Part shown: piece by piece, positions 36,475 to 45,243 of the stretch
Position numbering within the stretch: the first letter of the stretch is position 1
Layout: each line of letters begins with the position of its first letter
Assembly (NCBI GenBank): GCA_963840725.1
Contig: CAWIZY010000028.1
Location: forward strand, 248,001-312,000
Length of the DNA stretch: 64,000 nt
Direction: 5' to 3'
DNA from: CAVWDU01 sp963840725
GTDB taxonomy: Bacteria; Pseudomonadota; Gammaproteobacteria; Pseudomonadales; Halieaceae
Translations under genes and position numbers: made by a program
The notes under the pieces: generated by a model
What the model saw: only the letters and a program-made list of their open reading frames with translations
Told to the model about the DNA's origin: nothing
Databases searched by the model: none

Positions 36475-37611
36475 CTATTCGTAAACCATCCACAATGGAC
36501 CCGGAAACGACCAAACCAGGCCATTCTGCAGGCGATCCCGCCAATTCTCCCAATTATGGGCATCCCTGGCCTCTTCAAAGTACAGCTCCAGACCCTGCTG
36601 CTGCAGAAGCGGCACCAGCGATCGGTTCTCGTAGATCAGAGACTCGTAGATACCGCAGCTCATGTAGATCTTTCTGGCCAGCAGCCCCGGCTCCTGGCGA
36701 AAGGCATTCATAAACCGCACCACAGGGTCGAACACCGGTGAGCGCTGATGCCGGCCCAAATCGCTGAATGCGAAGGAGCCGGATTGCAGCAACAAACCGC
36801 CGAATTGTTGCGGGTAACGCCAGGCAGTATGCAAAGCGGCTACCGCACCGAAACTGGCGCCCATAAGCCCGCGGGCCTGGGGTTCATCCACCAGGGGAAA
36901 CTTGCTGGCCATAAACGGTGTCAATTCTTCTGCAATAAATCTGGCGTGTCGGTCGTCGGCACCGTATTCAACCAGCCGGTCCGGAGATTGCGTCAGGGCA
37001 ACGATCAATTCCGGAATTTCCAGATAATGCGTCAGGTTGTCCAGCACCGTTTTCAGTGACGCAAATTCGAGGTAGTCCGCACCGTCGTGCACGATCAGCA
37101 GTGGATAACGCCGATTGCGCCGGAACCGGGCCGGCAGATAAATCTGGAATGCGCGCTCGTCGCCAAATGCCTGGCTGGCGATAACTGCGCTGTGTACAGA
37201 ACCCGAGCGCGCATCCGGATCATGCAGCGACCAGGCTGGGCGTTCGTAACCCGCTCCCTGGCATACGGAGTTAGCCCCAAACGGATCACGCGCCAGCACG
37301 TCATTGAGGGGGTCTACGATGAGCTCACGCGCGCCGTCAGCGACCCGCTCAAACTTATACTCAATCCGTGAACCCGGGGGCAGCTCAATGGACACGGCCC
37401 AGAGATCCGAATCCGAAAGCCGTTCAAAAGGCTCAGCCGTATTCAGGCCAGAGATCCAGCAGCGCAGAAACACCGCATCTGCCTGACCGCGATACACAAA
37501 GGTAATATCACTGCTGTCCACCAGCGGAAATTCCGTCGCTGCAATAAACGCATCTACCGCATCAGCTCCCGGGTTGCCATGAGCGAACAGATGCTCCAGC
37601 GCCTTGTTCAT
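36475..37611 (-). CDS. Fes/esterase D-like hydrolase with N-terminal CBM48-type domain
   Basis: A 378-residue cytosolic hydrolase with two domains. Residues about 30-115 (FVYRGQADAVFLRCWISGLN, then ELPPGSRIEYKF) resemble the immunoglobulin-like domain of enterochelin esterase and CBM48 modules. The alpha/beta hydrolase domain follows, with nucleophile motif GASFG (251-255, Ser253) and the histidine region DAHNWENWRDRL (His352). Relatives hydrolyse siderophore esters or glucan-linked acyl groups. There is no signal peptide, so its substrate is inside the cell. The ATG overlaps the stop of the S51-like gene by four bases. Confidence 0.87.
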   Translation of the reverse strand: MNKALEHLFAHGNPGADAVDAFIAATEFPLVDSSDITFVYRGQADAVFLRCWISGLNTAEPFERLSDSDLWAVSIELPPGSRIEYKFERVADGARELIVDPLNDVLARDPFGANSVCQGAGYERPAWSLHDPDARSGSVHSAVIASQAFGDERAFQIYLPARFRRNRRYPLLIVHDGADYLEFASLKTVLDNLTHYLEIPELIVALTQSPDRLVEYGADDRHARFIAEELTPFMASKFPLVDEPQARGLMGASFGAVAALHTAWRYPQQFGGLLLQSGSFAFSDLGRHQRSPVFDPVVRFMNAFRQEPGLLARKIYMSCGIYESLIYENRSLVPLLQQQGLELYFEEARDAHNWENWRDRLQNGLVWSFPGPLWMVYE

Positions 37612-38540
37612 GCCACTCCCAGTGAGGTAATGGCGCCGCGAGCGGTCAGGCAGTCGACCCCCCGGGATGCAAAGAGGCGCTGGTCGGCAAAGCCAAGCGA
37701 AGCGCCGCTGTCGAGGGTAACGCAGCGGTCGGGCGAAAACCGCCCACCGAACAAGCCGATACGGACCGTATCCCGGGCTTGCAGGCGCCGCTTGGCGTCG
37801 GGCAGAAAGATGTAGCCGGGCAATATTCCCATGCCAGCGCCCAGGAGCTCAGCATCACGGCGTCCCAAGGGCTTACTGTCATGGAATAACACCACCCGTT
37901 CACTGAGAGCCATGGCGCCTGCAGACCAGGCAACCAGATGGCGACTGGCCAGGGCGTCACGCAAATCGAAAAGCTGTAGCCGATTGAGTAACACCATTAC
38001 ATTGCCACCAGTCAGCAACACCGTGGGACAACCCGCCAGGGCGTCGCTGACGGCTGCAACATGCTCGCCCAATGGCGCGGAAGCCGCGACACTGATGCTC
38101 TCCGCAAATTCATCATAAACGGACTCGATGCGGTTCAAGTGGTGACGATCCAGTGCGCGTAGCTGCGCCACCGCGTGTCGCTGCTCTGCCGCCACCAGAT
38201 CGTGGGGGGCGCCAGTCTTCCTTATTTGGCGTGCGGCCAACATCAATTGACGAAGTCGAAGCCGGTACAGGCCTTGCAGTGCCTGTAGCCGGTCCTGACG
38301 TTCGCGGTAGGCGAGATAAAGCGCTCTGTCGGCAGTGAATACAGCCTCGGCTCTTGCATAAAGATCAAGGTTTACCAGAGGTCTGGGCACCAGCGCACTC
38401 AGCTCCTCAAAATCGCCCTCCGCCTCCTGCCATCCCGCGGAAACAACTCCCACCGAGGCGGCAGGAATGCGGTTGTCCGAGAAAGCTTCGCGAAGATTGT
38501 AAGTCGGTCGCTGGGGGCCAAAAAGCAAACGTTGCAACAT
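37608..38540 (-). CDS. S51-like serine hydrolase (dipeptidase E/cyanophycinase fold)
   Basis: A 310-residue protein whose C-terminal half has the class I glutamine-amidotransferase-like fold of S51 peptidases: TGGN at 177-180 and the nucleophile in WSAGAM (Ser206) where true GATs have Cys, with histidines at 201 and 220 nearby. Relatives include cyanophycinase and aspartyl dipeptidase, which cut beta-aspartyl or isopeptide bonds. The N-terminal 150 residues are helical (QDRLQALQGLYRLRLRQLML) and not recognised. The ATG at 38540 is preferred over the upstream frame to 38789, whose extra 83 residues look non-coding. First gene of the cluster and coupled to the next by an ATGA overlap. Confidence 0.8.
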   Translation of the reverse strand: MLQRLLFGPQRPTYNLREAFSDNRIPAASVGVVSAGWQEAEGDFEELSALVPRPLVNLDLYARAEAVFTADRALYLAYRERQDRLQALQGLYRLRLRQLMLAARQIRKTGAPHDLVAAEQRHAVAQLRALDRHHLNRIESVYDEFAESISVAASAPLGEHVAAVSDALAGCPTVLLTGGNVMVLLNRLQLFDLRDALASRHLVAWSAGAMALSERVVLFHDSKPLGRRDAELLGAGMGILPGYIFLPDAKRRLQARDTVRIGLFGGRFSPDRCVTLDSGASLGFADQRLFASRGVDCLTARGAITSLGVA

Positions 38541-39159
38541 ATAGGTATCAGGACCGTTCAGGGCGGTCGCGGGAGGCGCCCCACGGAAACCGGAGCACCG
38601 AAACAGACCCCGACTGCTGGAGTGTTGACTATACCGCAGTTGGCCGCCGGACAGAATCCGCACCCCCAACCCGGCCATCGCAACCGCCAGAGTCTGCCCA
38701 ATGACCCCGGCCCCGGAACTAGCGGGCACGGGACACCCTCTGGCAATTTTACCGGCGGCCGCAGTATTCCGCTCTCGATTCCAGTACACTCTTGGCCGGA
38801 CGGGGCCTGCACGCGGGCGGGTTATTACTTGCCCGGCTGATACGCGGTTGATGTGCGGTTAATAGCCGTGCCAGAGACAGGCTGGGCACTCTGAGAGCGG
38901 GCGACATTATCGACTTATCAGCGCAGCTTCGGAGCCGGTAGACCGACCGGAGCCGGCCCCCGGGCCGGGGCAGGAAAATTATAAATAGCAATAAGACAAA
39001 TCGCGGGCGGAAAACTGTACTCAACTGATTCGATGAGCGCCCATGCAGGAGAAACCAGACCATGCCTCACCGGCTGCCTGAACGGTCGTTGCTGCACAAC
39101 TGCGGCCGCTACGCCCACTGCGCGGGGCAAACCAACGCACCTCAGAATCTCCCCCACCT
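38541..39159. other. Divergent 619-bp promoter region
   Basis: No supported gene lies in this gap, which separates the first gene of the ATP-grasp cluster (leftward) from the amine oxidase gene (rightward). Weak open frames on both strands have no family character. Most of it is GC-rich, with one AT-rich island near 38975-39000. It may contain a small gene I failed to recognise, or a long leader. Confidence 0.5.
38978..38983 (-). promoter_or_regulatory. Perfect -10 hexamer candidate for the ATP-grasp cluster
   Basis: On the minus strand this reads TATAAT inside the only AT-rich island of the divergent gap. No good -35 hexamer lies 16-18 bases upstream, and the leader to the first start codon would be about 430 bases. 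It is offered as the best promoter candidate for the leftward cluster, with low certainty. Confidence 0.25.
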
Positions 39160-40599
39160 ATGAATAAGCCAGAAAACCCGGAAATGGTTGAAGATGCGTC
39201 GGAGCCTTACTCCGATGTCAGTCTGTGGATGTCCAACCAGACCAACCTGGTGCCGCGCAAACCCCTGCAGGGAGACCGCGAGTATGACATCGCGATCATC
39301 GGCGGCGGTTTTACCGGGCTCTGGACGGCCTACTACCTGAAGTCACTGGCGCCGACGCTTTCAGTCTGTGTCCTGGAGGCCCAGATCTGCGGTTTCGGTG
39401 CTTCAGGGCGCAACGGCGGCTGGTTGATGGGAGCCATTGATGGCGAAGCAGAGCTGCTGGCTACGCTTGATGGACACCGGAGGCTTGCGGCACAGCGGGC
39501 AATTCACGGGATTTTACCGGCGGTTGAGCAAGTGTTGCTAGATCACAATATTGACTGCGGCTACCAGCGCGGCGGCGGCATCTGGGCCGCTGCCCGTTAT
39601 CCATGGCAGGAGATGATTCAACGCAATGCACTGGATGAACTGCATGCCGCCGGTTATACAGAGGCCGACTACCGCTGGCTATCCACCACCGAACTCTCCC
39701 AGCGGCTGCAGATCCGCCGGCCGATGGGTGCAATATTCACTCCACATATTGCCCGCATACAACCGGGCTCACTGACCAGACAGCTGGTACAGACGATCGA
39801 ACAGCTGGGTGTGGATGTTTATGAACAAACCCGGGCATTCTCCATCGGTGACGATGCAGTGGAAACAGACCGCGGCTGGGTGCGCGCCGGCACCCGCATC
39901 CTCGCAGTGGAGGGCTTCAACTATGAATTCAAGGCGCTGCGCCGCCTGGTCCTGCCAGTGTCCAGCCGCATCCTGGCCACAGCACCGCTCTCGGCGGAGC
40001 AATGGGGCAGCATTGGCCTCGCGGATCGCGAAGTGTTCAGCGATGCCTCACCGGTCATCACCTATGGCCAACGCAGCGTCGATGACCGCCTCGTATTTGG
40101 TGCCCGCGGCGGTTACCGCTTCGGCGGCCATCCGCGCAGTGACTTCAGCGGCGACAGACGCGCCTTTGACCAGCTTCACGCGCTGCTGCTGGACTGCCTG
40201 CCACAACTCGACAATGTGCCAATTACCCATCGTTGGGGCGGCACCCTTGGGCTAACGCGCAATCCGGCACCCCACGCCATTTACGACCCGGTCTCAGGTC
40301 TGGCCACCGCCGGCGGCTATGGTGGCGAGGGCGTGGGGGCATCCAACCTGATGGCCCGAACGCTGACCGACCTGATACTTAAGCGCAATACCCCCCTGGT
40401 TGAACAACCCTGGGCACACCGCTGTCCGCTGGACCGGGTGCTACGTCGCTGGCACCCCGAACCCCTCCGCTGGTTGGGTTACCAAGCCACCAGCCTCGCC
40501 CTCGCCGCCGAAGAGTCCATGGGACGCAGGGAATGGCCAGCCCCGCTGCCACAATGCGCCTCGGGGTTAAACCGACTGATAAGCGCGCTGCGCTCCTGA
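39160..40599 (+). CDS. FAD-dependent amine oxidase (DadA/PuuB-like)
   Basis: A 479-residue flavoenzyme of the DAO superfamily, with the dinucleotide site IAIIGGGFTGLWTAYYL, VLEAQICGFGASGRNGGWLMG, and the C-terminal NPAPHAIYDPVSGLATAGGYGGEGVGASN that closes over FAD. Most similar in layout to gamma-glutamylputrescine oxidase and related amine oxidases, so it probably oxidises a secondary or primary amine to an imine with O2. No signal peptide. It is divergent from the ATP-grasp cluster; a functional link to a gamma-glutamyl-like amide is conceivable but is not shown. Confidence 0.9.
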   Translation: MNKPENPEMVEDASEPYSDVSLWMSNQTNLVPRKPLQGDREYDIAIIGGGFTGLWTAYYLKSLAPTLSVCVLEAQICGFGASGRNGGWLMGAIDGEAELLATLDGHRRLAAQRAIHGILPAVEQVLLDHNIDCGYQRGGGIWAAARYPWQEMIQRNALDELHAAGYTEADYRWLSTTELSQRLQIRRPMGAIFTPHIARIQPGSLTRQLVQTIEQLGVDVYEQTRAFSIGDDAVETDRGWVRAGTRILAVEGFNYEFKALRRLVLPVSSRILATAPLSAEQWGSIGLADREVFSDASPVITYGQRSVDDRLVFGARGGYRFGGHPRSDFSGDRRAFDQLHALLLDCLPQLDNVPITHRWGGTLGLTRNPAPHAIYDPVSGLATAGGYGGEGVGASNLMARTLTDLILKRNTPLVEQPWAHRCPLDRVLRRWHPEPLRWLGYQATSLALAAEESMGRREWPAPLPQCASGLNRLISALRS

Positions 40600-40736
40600 G
40601 GAAAGCCGGCTGTGGCGCCCGATCTCACTCACCCTCTCCAGGGCAGATTTCAGTACTTTTAGGCAGAATAACAACACGGGCACAAACACAACGCGCTACC
40701 ATGACAGCTCCAGCGCAAACCAGGGAGAACAAAGCC

Positions 40737-41477
40737 GTGAGATGGGGGCGGGATTTCATTGTTGGCAGCCTTTGTGCCCTGGCCCAGAGCGGCCTGAACC
40801 TGCCTGCGGTTGCAGCGACTGATTCCGTGGTGTACTGGGGTGCCAGCTATGCAGGCGTGGGCAAGTTCATTGGCAGCTCCCAATCACCGGCCATCAAAAT
40901 CTACAAATACAAGGGGCGTGGCGGCGTCACCGAGTTTTCTGATCAGGCCCCACCAGACCGGCGCTACGAGGTCCTCCGCTACGACTGCTATGCCTGCAAT
41001 CCGGCCTCCCGTATCGACTGGCACCAGGTCCGCCTGTACCTTAAGCCGTTTCGCGAACCCGTAGACCGAGCCGCTGCAAAATACGCTGTTGACCCGGCCC
41101 TGGTAAGAGCAGTGATCCATGCCGAATCTGCGTTTCGCCCGGAGGCGATTTCCAGCAAGGGTGCGATCGGGCTGATGCAATTGATGCCGGCAACCGCTGC
41201 TGACATGGGCGTAGCCGATGCCCGGCAACCCGAGCAGAATATCGACGGCGGGGTGCGCTATCTGGCGCACTTGCTGGACCTGACCGAGGGCAACATTCGG
41301 CTGGCCACCGCCGCCTATAACGCGGGTCCCGCGGCGGTAAAGCGCCACAACGGCGTACCACCGTATGCAGAGACCCGCACCTACGTAGAGCGGGTCGGCA
41401 TTCTTCATGAGCGCTACCGGAAGGCTCTGACCCAGCTGGGTTACGCGCCCCCCGGTGGCCCTGCAAGCGGTCACTGA
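40737..41477 (+). CDS. Lytic transglycosylase domain protein (exported)
   Basis: A 246-residue peptidoglycan lytic transglycosylase (Slt/MltC-like, GH23). The signal peptide is DFIVGSLCALAQSGLNLPAVA; a short DUF4124-like segment (IKIYKYKGRGGVTEFSDQAP) follows, and then the catalytic domain with Glu in IHAESAFRPEAISSKGAIGLMQLMP and AAYNAGPAAVKRH. It cleaves glycan strands in the periplasm, leaving anhydromuramyl ends. GTG at 40737 is preferred because GGGAG lies 10 bases upstream; ATG at 40701 is possible. Confidence 0.9.
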   Translation: MRWGRDFIVGSLCALAQSGLNLPAVAATDSVVYWGASYAGVGKFIGSSQSPAIKIYKYKGRGGVTEFSDQAPPDRRYEVLRYDCYACNPASRIDWHQVRLYLKPFREPVDRAAAKYAVDPALVRAVIHAESAFRPEAISSKGAIGLMQLMPATAADMGVADARQPEQNIDGGVRYLAHLLDLTEGNIRLATAAYNAGPAAVKRHNGVPPYAETRTYVERVGILHERYRKALTQLGYAPPGGPASGH

Positions 41478-41595
41478 CCACACCTGTCCAGCGTAGCCGA
41501 CAGGCCGTGCCCACAGGTGTCAGAATTCTTTACACCTTGTGTCCCTGCTCACAGTTCACTCCCCTAAGATATACTCTAAGTCACTGTTTTTGAAA

Positions 41596-41601
41596 TATAA
41601 T
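41596..41601 (+). promoter_or_regulatory. Perfect -10 hexamer upstream of the PEP-CTERM gene
   Basis: TATAAT lies in a markedly AT-rich stretch (41570-41615) about 105 bases before the start codon, unusual in this GC-rich sequence. A matching -35 at the right spacing is weak. A second motif, TTGACA at 41634, has no acceptable -10. The first is the better candidate. Confidence 0.35.
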
Positions 41602-41704
41602 AAAATCCTGGCATGTTGCTTGCTTTAACTCTCTTGACACCTGAATTTTGGCTTGCGACGGCCAAGCTCAGATTTCACCAAACCAACAACGAGAGAATCT
41701 TCTT

Positions 41705-42331
41705 ATGACGATCAACAAGAAACTTGGCAGGCTAGGGGTAGCTGCTGTGGCATCTCTAGGTCTTACCCTGGGAGCGGCATCGGCCAACGCTGACTTCATC
41801 AGCGGTTCAATTTCATTTAGCGATGGCTTCGATCCCATTCCGGTCGTGGTCAGCGACACGTCTTTTTTCGATATTGATTCTGGCAACACGGTCACCTTTG
41901 CGGGCTCCGGCGACTTCTCAGGTATCGGGACCGTAAATTCTGCAGGTGACATCGACGTCGGCGCGCCAGGTGGCGTTTTGTACGACGTGCCAGGTTTCAG
42001 CTTCACACTCGACAACATTATCGGCGAAGCTGTTGGTGCGCTGGCGTGTAATAACGGCCTCTGCACCGATAACCGTCAGCTGACCCTTATCGGCACGGTG
42101 TCCGGCGGCGGCTTCGACGATACCTTCTGGCAGGGTACTTTCACCGCGAACGGTAGCTGTGCTGGCGCAAACGGTGCTTGTACTGATAACACCACTTACA
42201 GCGCGACCTGGTCTTCTTCCCTGACTGCGCTTGAGCGTCCGCCGGAAGAAATGCCCGTACCGGGTGCACTGGCACTGCTCGGCATTGGCCTGGCAGGCCT
42301 GGGCTGGACGCGTCGTCGTAACGCCCGCTAG
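41705..42331 (+). CDS. PEP-CTERM/VPxxx-type sorting domain exported protein
   Basis: A 208-residue exported protein. The leader (KLGRLGVAAVASLGLTLGAASANA) is a Sec signal peptide. The mature part is low in charge, rich in Gly, Ser, Thr and Asp, and contains four Cys near ACNNGLCTDN and SCAGANGACTDN. The C-terminus has the sorting tripartite pattern: a Pro-rich motif (MPVPGALALLGIG), a hydrophobic segment and the basic end TRRRNAR. Such tails are recognised by exosortase, which links the protein to exopolysaccharide export; no exosortase gene lies in the window. The function of the mature domain is unknown. A strong terminator follows. Confidence 0.87.
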   Translation: MTINKKLGRLGVAAVASLGLTLGAASANADFISGSISFSDGFDPIPVVVSDTSFFDIDSGNTVTFAGSGDFSGIGTVNSAGDIDVGAPGGVLYDVPGFSFTLDNIIGEAVGALACNNGLCTDNRQLTLIGTVSGGGFDDTFWQGTFTANGSCAGANGACTDNTTYSATWSSSLTALERPPEEMPVPGALALLGIGLAGLGWTRRRNAR

Positions 42332-42370
42332 CACCGTGAACCGGTAACGCAGCCGGTTGCTCTACAAGAA

Positions 42371-42402
42371 AGCCCTCGCTGACCCCAGCGAGGGCTTTTT
42401 TT
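42371..42402 (+). terminator. Rho-independent terminator
   Basis: A perfect 11-base stem (AGCCCTCGCTG with CAGCGAGGGCT) around a four-base loop ACCC is followed by seven T. It lies 40 bases after the PEP-CTERM gene stop and isolates it from metY. This is the clearest terminator in the window. Confidence 0.95.
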
Positions 42403-42525
42403 ATGCCCATCCAGCTCGCCGCCGTATTCGCCTCACCGCCCCACTCTGGGTATCAGTAGGCATCTTTGATACCCTCCCAGCCCTGCGCCAGTTCTTTGCA
42501 ATCAAGGCCACACAGGAGACACGCC

Positions 42526-43800
42526 ATGAAACCCCAAACCATTGCACTGCACGCGGGGTACAAGAGCGACCCGACCACCAATGCCGCTACCACACCGATT
42601 TATCAAACCACGTCGTTCACCTTCAATGACAGTCAGCACGGGGCCGACCTGTTTGATCTGAAGGTACCCGGCAACATCTACAGCAGGATCATGAACCCGA
42701 CTAACGCGGTGCTGGAACAGCGTCTCGCAGAACTGGAGGGCGGTGTCGGAGCCCTGGCGGTGGCCTCCGGCATGGCCGCTATCCGCTACGCTATCGAAGC
42801 CATCGCGGAGGTGGGCTGCAATATCGTCAGCACATCACAGCTCTATGGCGGCACCTATAACCTCTTTGCGCATACCTTCCCCCGCCAGGGACTGGAAACC
42901 CGCTTTGCCGACGCCGACGACTTCGACCGGGTGCGTACGCTGATCGATGACAATACTCGGGCCTTGTTCTGCGAATCTATCGGTAACCCCGCCGGCAATG
43001 TGGTCGACATCGAGCGCTGGGCTGAAATCGCCCACGCCGCCGGGGTGCCCCTTATCGTCGACAACACGGTCGCAACACCCATACTCTGTCGCGCCTTCGA
43101 TCACGGCGCCGATATCGTCGTGCATTCCCTGACCAAATACATCGGGGGCCACGGGACCACGATCGGGGGCGCTATTGTAGACTCCGGTCGGTTCGACTGG
43201 GTAGGGCACGGGGACCGCTTCAAGATCATGAACACACCGGACCCCTCCTATCACGGCGTTGTGTACACCGAGGCGATGGGGGAGGCAGCGTATATTGGTC
43301 GCTGCCGGGTTGTCCCGCTGCGCAATACCGGAGCCGCCCTGTCGCCCCAGAGTGCGTTCCAGATTATGCAGGGTCTCGAGACCCTCTCTCTGCGCATGAA
43401 ACAGCATTGCAAGAACGCGAAAAAAGTCGCCCGGTATCTGCAGGACCACCCTCAGGTCAGTTGGGTCAACTACGCGGGACTCAAGGGCAGCCCGCACCGG
43501 AAAACCTGCAAGAAGATCTGCGACGGCAAGGCGGCAGGCATCCTGAGCTTCGGGATTGAAGGCGGTATCGAAGCGGGCACCCGCTTCATCGATGCGCTGC
43601 AACTCATACTGCGGCTGGTGAATATCGGTGACGCCAAGTCCCTGGCCTGCCACCCTGCCAGTACCACGCACCGGCAGCTTGATTCAGCGGAACTGGCTTC
43701 GGCCGGCGTGAGCGAGGATATGGTGCGGCTATCGATAGGCATTGAGCATATCGACGATATTCTGGCTGATATCAAACAGGCATTGGCGGCCGCCAGATAA
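42526..43800 (+). CDS. metY: O-acetylhomoserine sulfhydrylase
   Basis: A 424-residue PLP enzyme that makes homocysteine from O-acetylhomoserine and sulfide (family also covers O-succinylhomoserine sulfhydrylase). Key marks are PIYQTTSFTFNDSQHGADLF near the N-terminus, YSRIMNPTNAVLEQRLAELEGG, and the PLP lysine in VHSLTKYIGGHGTTIGG. AGGAGA precedes the ATG at 42526; an upstream in-frame ATG at 42466 lies too close to the terminator to be preferred. No SAM riboswitch fold is visible in the leader. It is followed after 198 bases by an LLM flavin monooxygenase gene. Confidence 0.93.
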   Translation: MKPQTIALHAGYKSDPTTNAATTPIYQTTSFTFNDSQHGADLFDLKVPGNIYSRIMNPTNAVLEQRLAELEGGVGALAVASGMAAIRYAIEAIAEVGCNIVSTSQLYGGTYNLFAHTFPRQGLETRFADADDFDRVRTLIDDNTRALFCESIGNPAGNVVDIERWAEIAHAAGVPLIVDNTVATPILCRAFDHGADIVVHSLTKYIGGHGTTIGGAIVDSGRFDWVGHGDRFKIMNTPDPSYHGVVYTEAMGEAAYIGRCRVVPLRNTGAALSPQSAFQIMQGLETLSLRMKQHCKNAKKVARYLQDHPQVSWVNYAGLKGSPHRKTCKKICDGKAAGILSFGIEGGIEAGTRFIDALQLILRLVNIGDAKSLACHPASTTHRQLDSAELASAGVSEDMVRLSIGIEHIDDILADIKQALAAAR

Positions 43801-43998
43801 ACAACAACACTCCGGTTCGGCCGCGACCGGGGTGGCCCAGCTTTCAGCCTTTGCCCGCAGATCGACCTTTGCATTGCAGTTGTCACTGGACAATTTTGGT
43901 TTTAAATTCAATGTAACTTCCTAATTAACTGCGATGACGCCACCGGGCGACGCTAGCAACCATCGCCCATTTATTCAGTGCTGAGGAGGTACTACCCC

Positions 43999-45108
43999 AT
44001 GCATGCTGCCGGTCCAATGTTCAATGACAACGCCCTCAAACTGGGCATTTTCTCCGCCAACTGCTCCAGTGGAATGGCGGTCACCAAGGTGGAGGAACGC
44101 TGGCAAAACACCTGGGAGAACAATATAGCGCTGGTGCAGCTTTGCGACGATGCCGGTCTGGAGTTCATGTTGCCTATCGCACGCTGGATCGGCTATGGCG
44201 GCGACACGGACTTCCACGGTGGTGTGTTGGAAACGGTGACATGGGCCGCCGGCCTGCTGGCCCACAGTAAAAAAATCCAGGTGTTTGCCACAGTGCACAC
44301 GGCCTTTAACCACCCGATCGTCACCGCCAAACAACTGGCCACCATAGACCATCTGGGTGGCGGCCGGATCGGATTGAATGTAGTGGCCGGCTGGAACAAA
44401 CCGGAATACGAAGCCTTCGGGGTGAGTCTGCCTGAGCAGCATGGCGAGCGTTACGCCCGGGCTCAGGAATGGTTCGACTACGTGCAAAAACTCTGGCACG
44501 AGGAAAAGGCCTTCGATTGGGACGGCCAGTATTTTCAAGGCAAAGGCGTTTACAGTAACCCCAGACCTCTGCAATCGCACGTGCCCATTCTCAACGCAGC
44601 CGCGTCCAGTGAGGGCCGAAAGTTCGCCGTCCGCAATGCCGACTTTTTGTTCACCCCCGTATTCGACTTTGACCAGGGGCGGGCCACGGTTGCGGAAATC
44701 AAGGGGCAGGCCGCAGCGGCCGGTCGTGACATGGGCGTCTTCACATTCTGCACCGTGGTCTGCAGACCCACGCAGCAGGAGGCCGAGGACTACCTCGACT
44801 ACTACGCCAATCAGCACGCCGACTGGGATGCCGTCGATTACCTGATGAAACTGCAAGGGCTGCACGCCCAGTCGTTTACCCCTGAGGCGCTGGCAAATTT
44901 CCGAGACCGTTTCGCCGCAGGCCACGGTGGCTTCCCCCTGGTCGGGACACCGGATCATGTCGCCGATCAGCTGGAGAAACTCAGCGCCACGGGCGTTGCC
45001 GGCACCACCTTGGCCTTTGTAGATTATGCCAAGGAGTTCCCCTATTTCAGGGATGAGGTGATACCCCGACTGGAACGCAAGGGCCTGCGCAAGCCAGCAC
45101 AAAGATAG
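43999..45108 (+). CDS. LLM-class flavin-dependent monooxygenase (SsuD/RutA-like)
   Basis: A 369-residue TIM-barrel monooxygenase using FMNH2. The substrate-side marks HGGVLETVTWAAGLL, FATVHTAFNHPIVTAKQLAT and GRIGLNVVAGWNKPEYEAFG match the SsuD/SfnG/RutA group, which cleaves C-S or ring C-N bonds. GAGGAGGT lies 9 bases before the ATG. Next to metY it could release sulfite from an organosulfur compound to feed sulfide assimilation, but this is inferred from position only. A flavin reductase partner is not present in the window. Confidence 0.9.
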   Translation: MHAAGPMFNDNALKLGIFSANCSSGMAVTKVEERWQNTWENNIALVQLCDDAGLEFMLPIARWIGYGGDTDFHGGVLETVTWAAGLLAHSKKIQVFATVHTAFNHPIVTAKQLATIDHLGGGRIGLNVVAGWNKPEYEAFGVSLPEQHGERYARAQEWFDYVQKLWHEEKAFDWDGQYFQGKGVYSNPRPLQSHVPILNAAASSEGRKFAVRNADFLFTPVFDFDQGRATVAEIKGQAAAAGRDMGVFTFCTVVCRPTQQEAEDYLDYYANQHADWDAVDYLMKLQGLHAQSFTPEALANFRDRFAAGHGGFPLVGTPDHVADQLEKLSATGVAGTTLAFVDYAKEFPYFRDEVIPRLERKGLRKPAQR

Positions 45109-45243
45109 TCAGGACGCGTTGCGACGCCAAGATGCCGACGTCCGCAGGGCATTCAAGATGCCATCAGGCGACGACAGCGTGGGACTCCGCGGCCCACTGT
45201 TCTATTATGACATTATGAACCATTGACCATCGGCCTGAATGCC

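Noticed and set aside
38541..38789. 83-residue N-terminal extension of the S51-like protein
   Set aside because: Composition is unlike the rest and no family character is seen; retained only as an alternative start.
42403..42525. SAM or SAM-like riboswitch upstream of metY
   Set aside because: The 120-base leader is short and shows no convincing pattern of the conserved helices.
42835..43671. 278-codon minus-strand frame opposite metY
   Set aside because: Antisense shadow; the PLP enzyme on the plus strand is certain.
43975..45102. 375-codon minus-strand frame opposite the LLM monooxygenase
   Set aside because: Exactly antisense to a gene with strong family motifs; a common shadow in GC-rich DNA.
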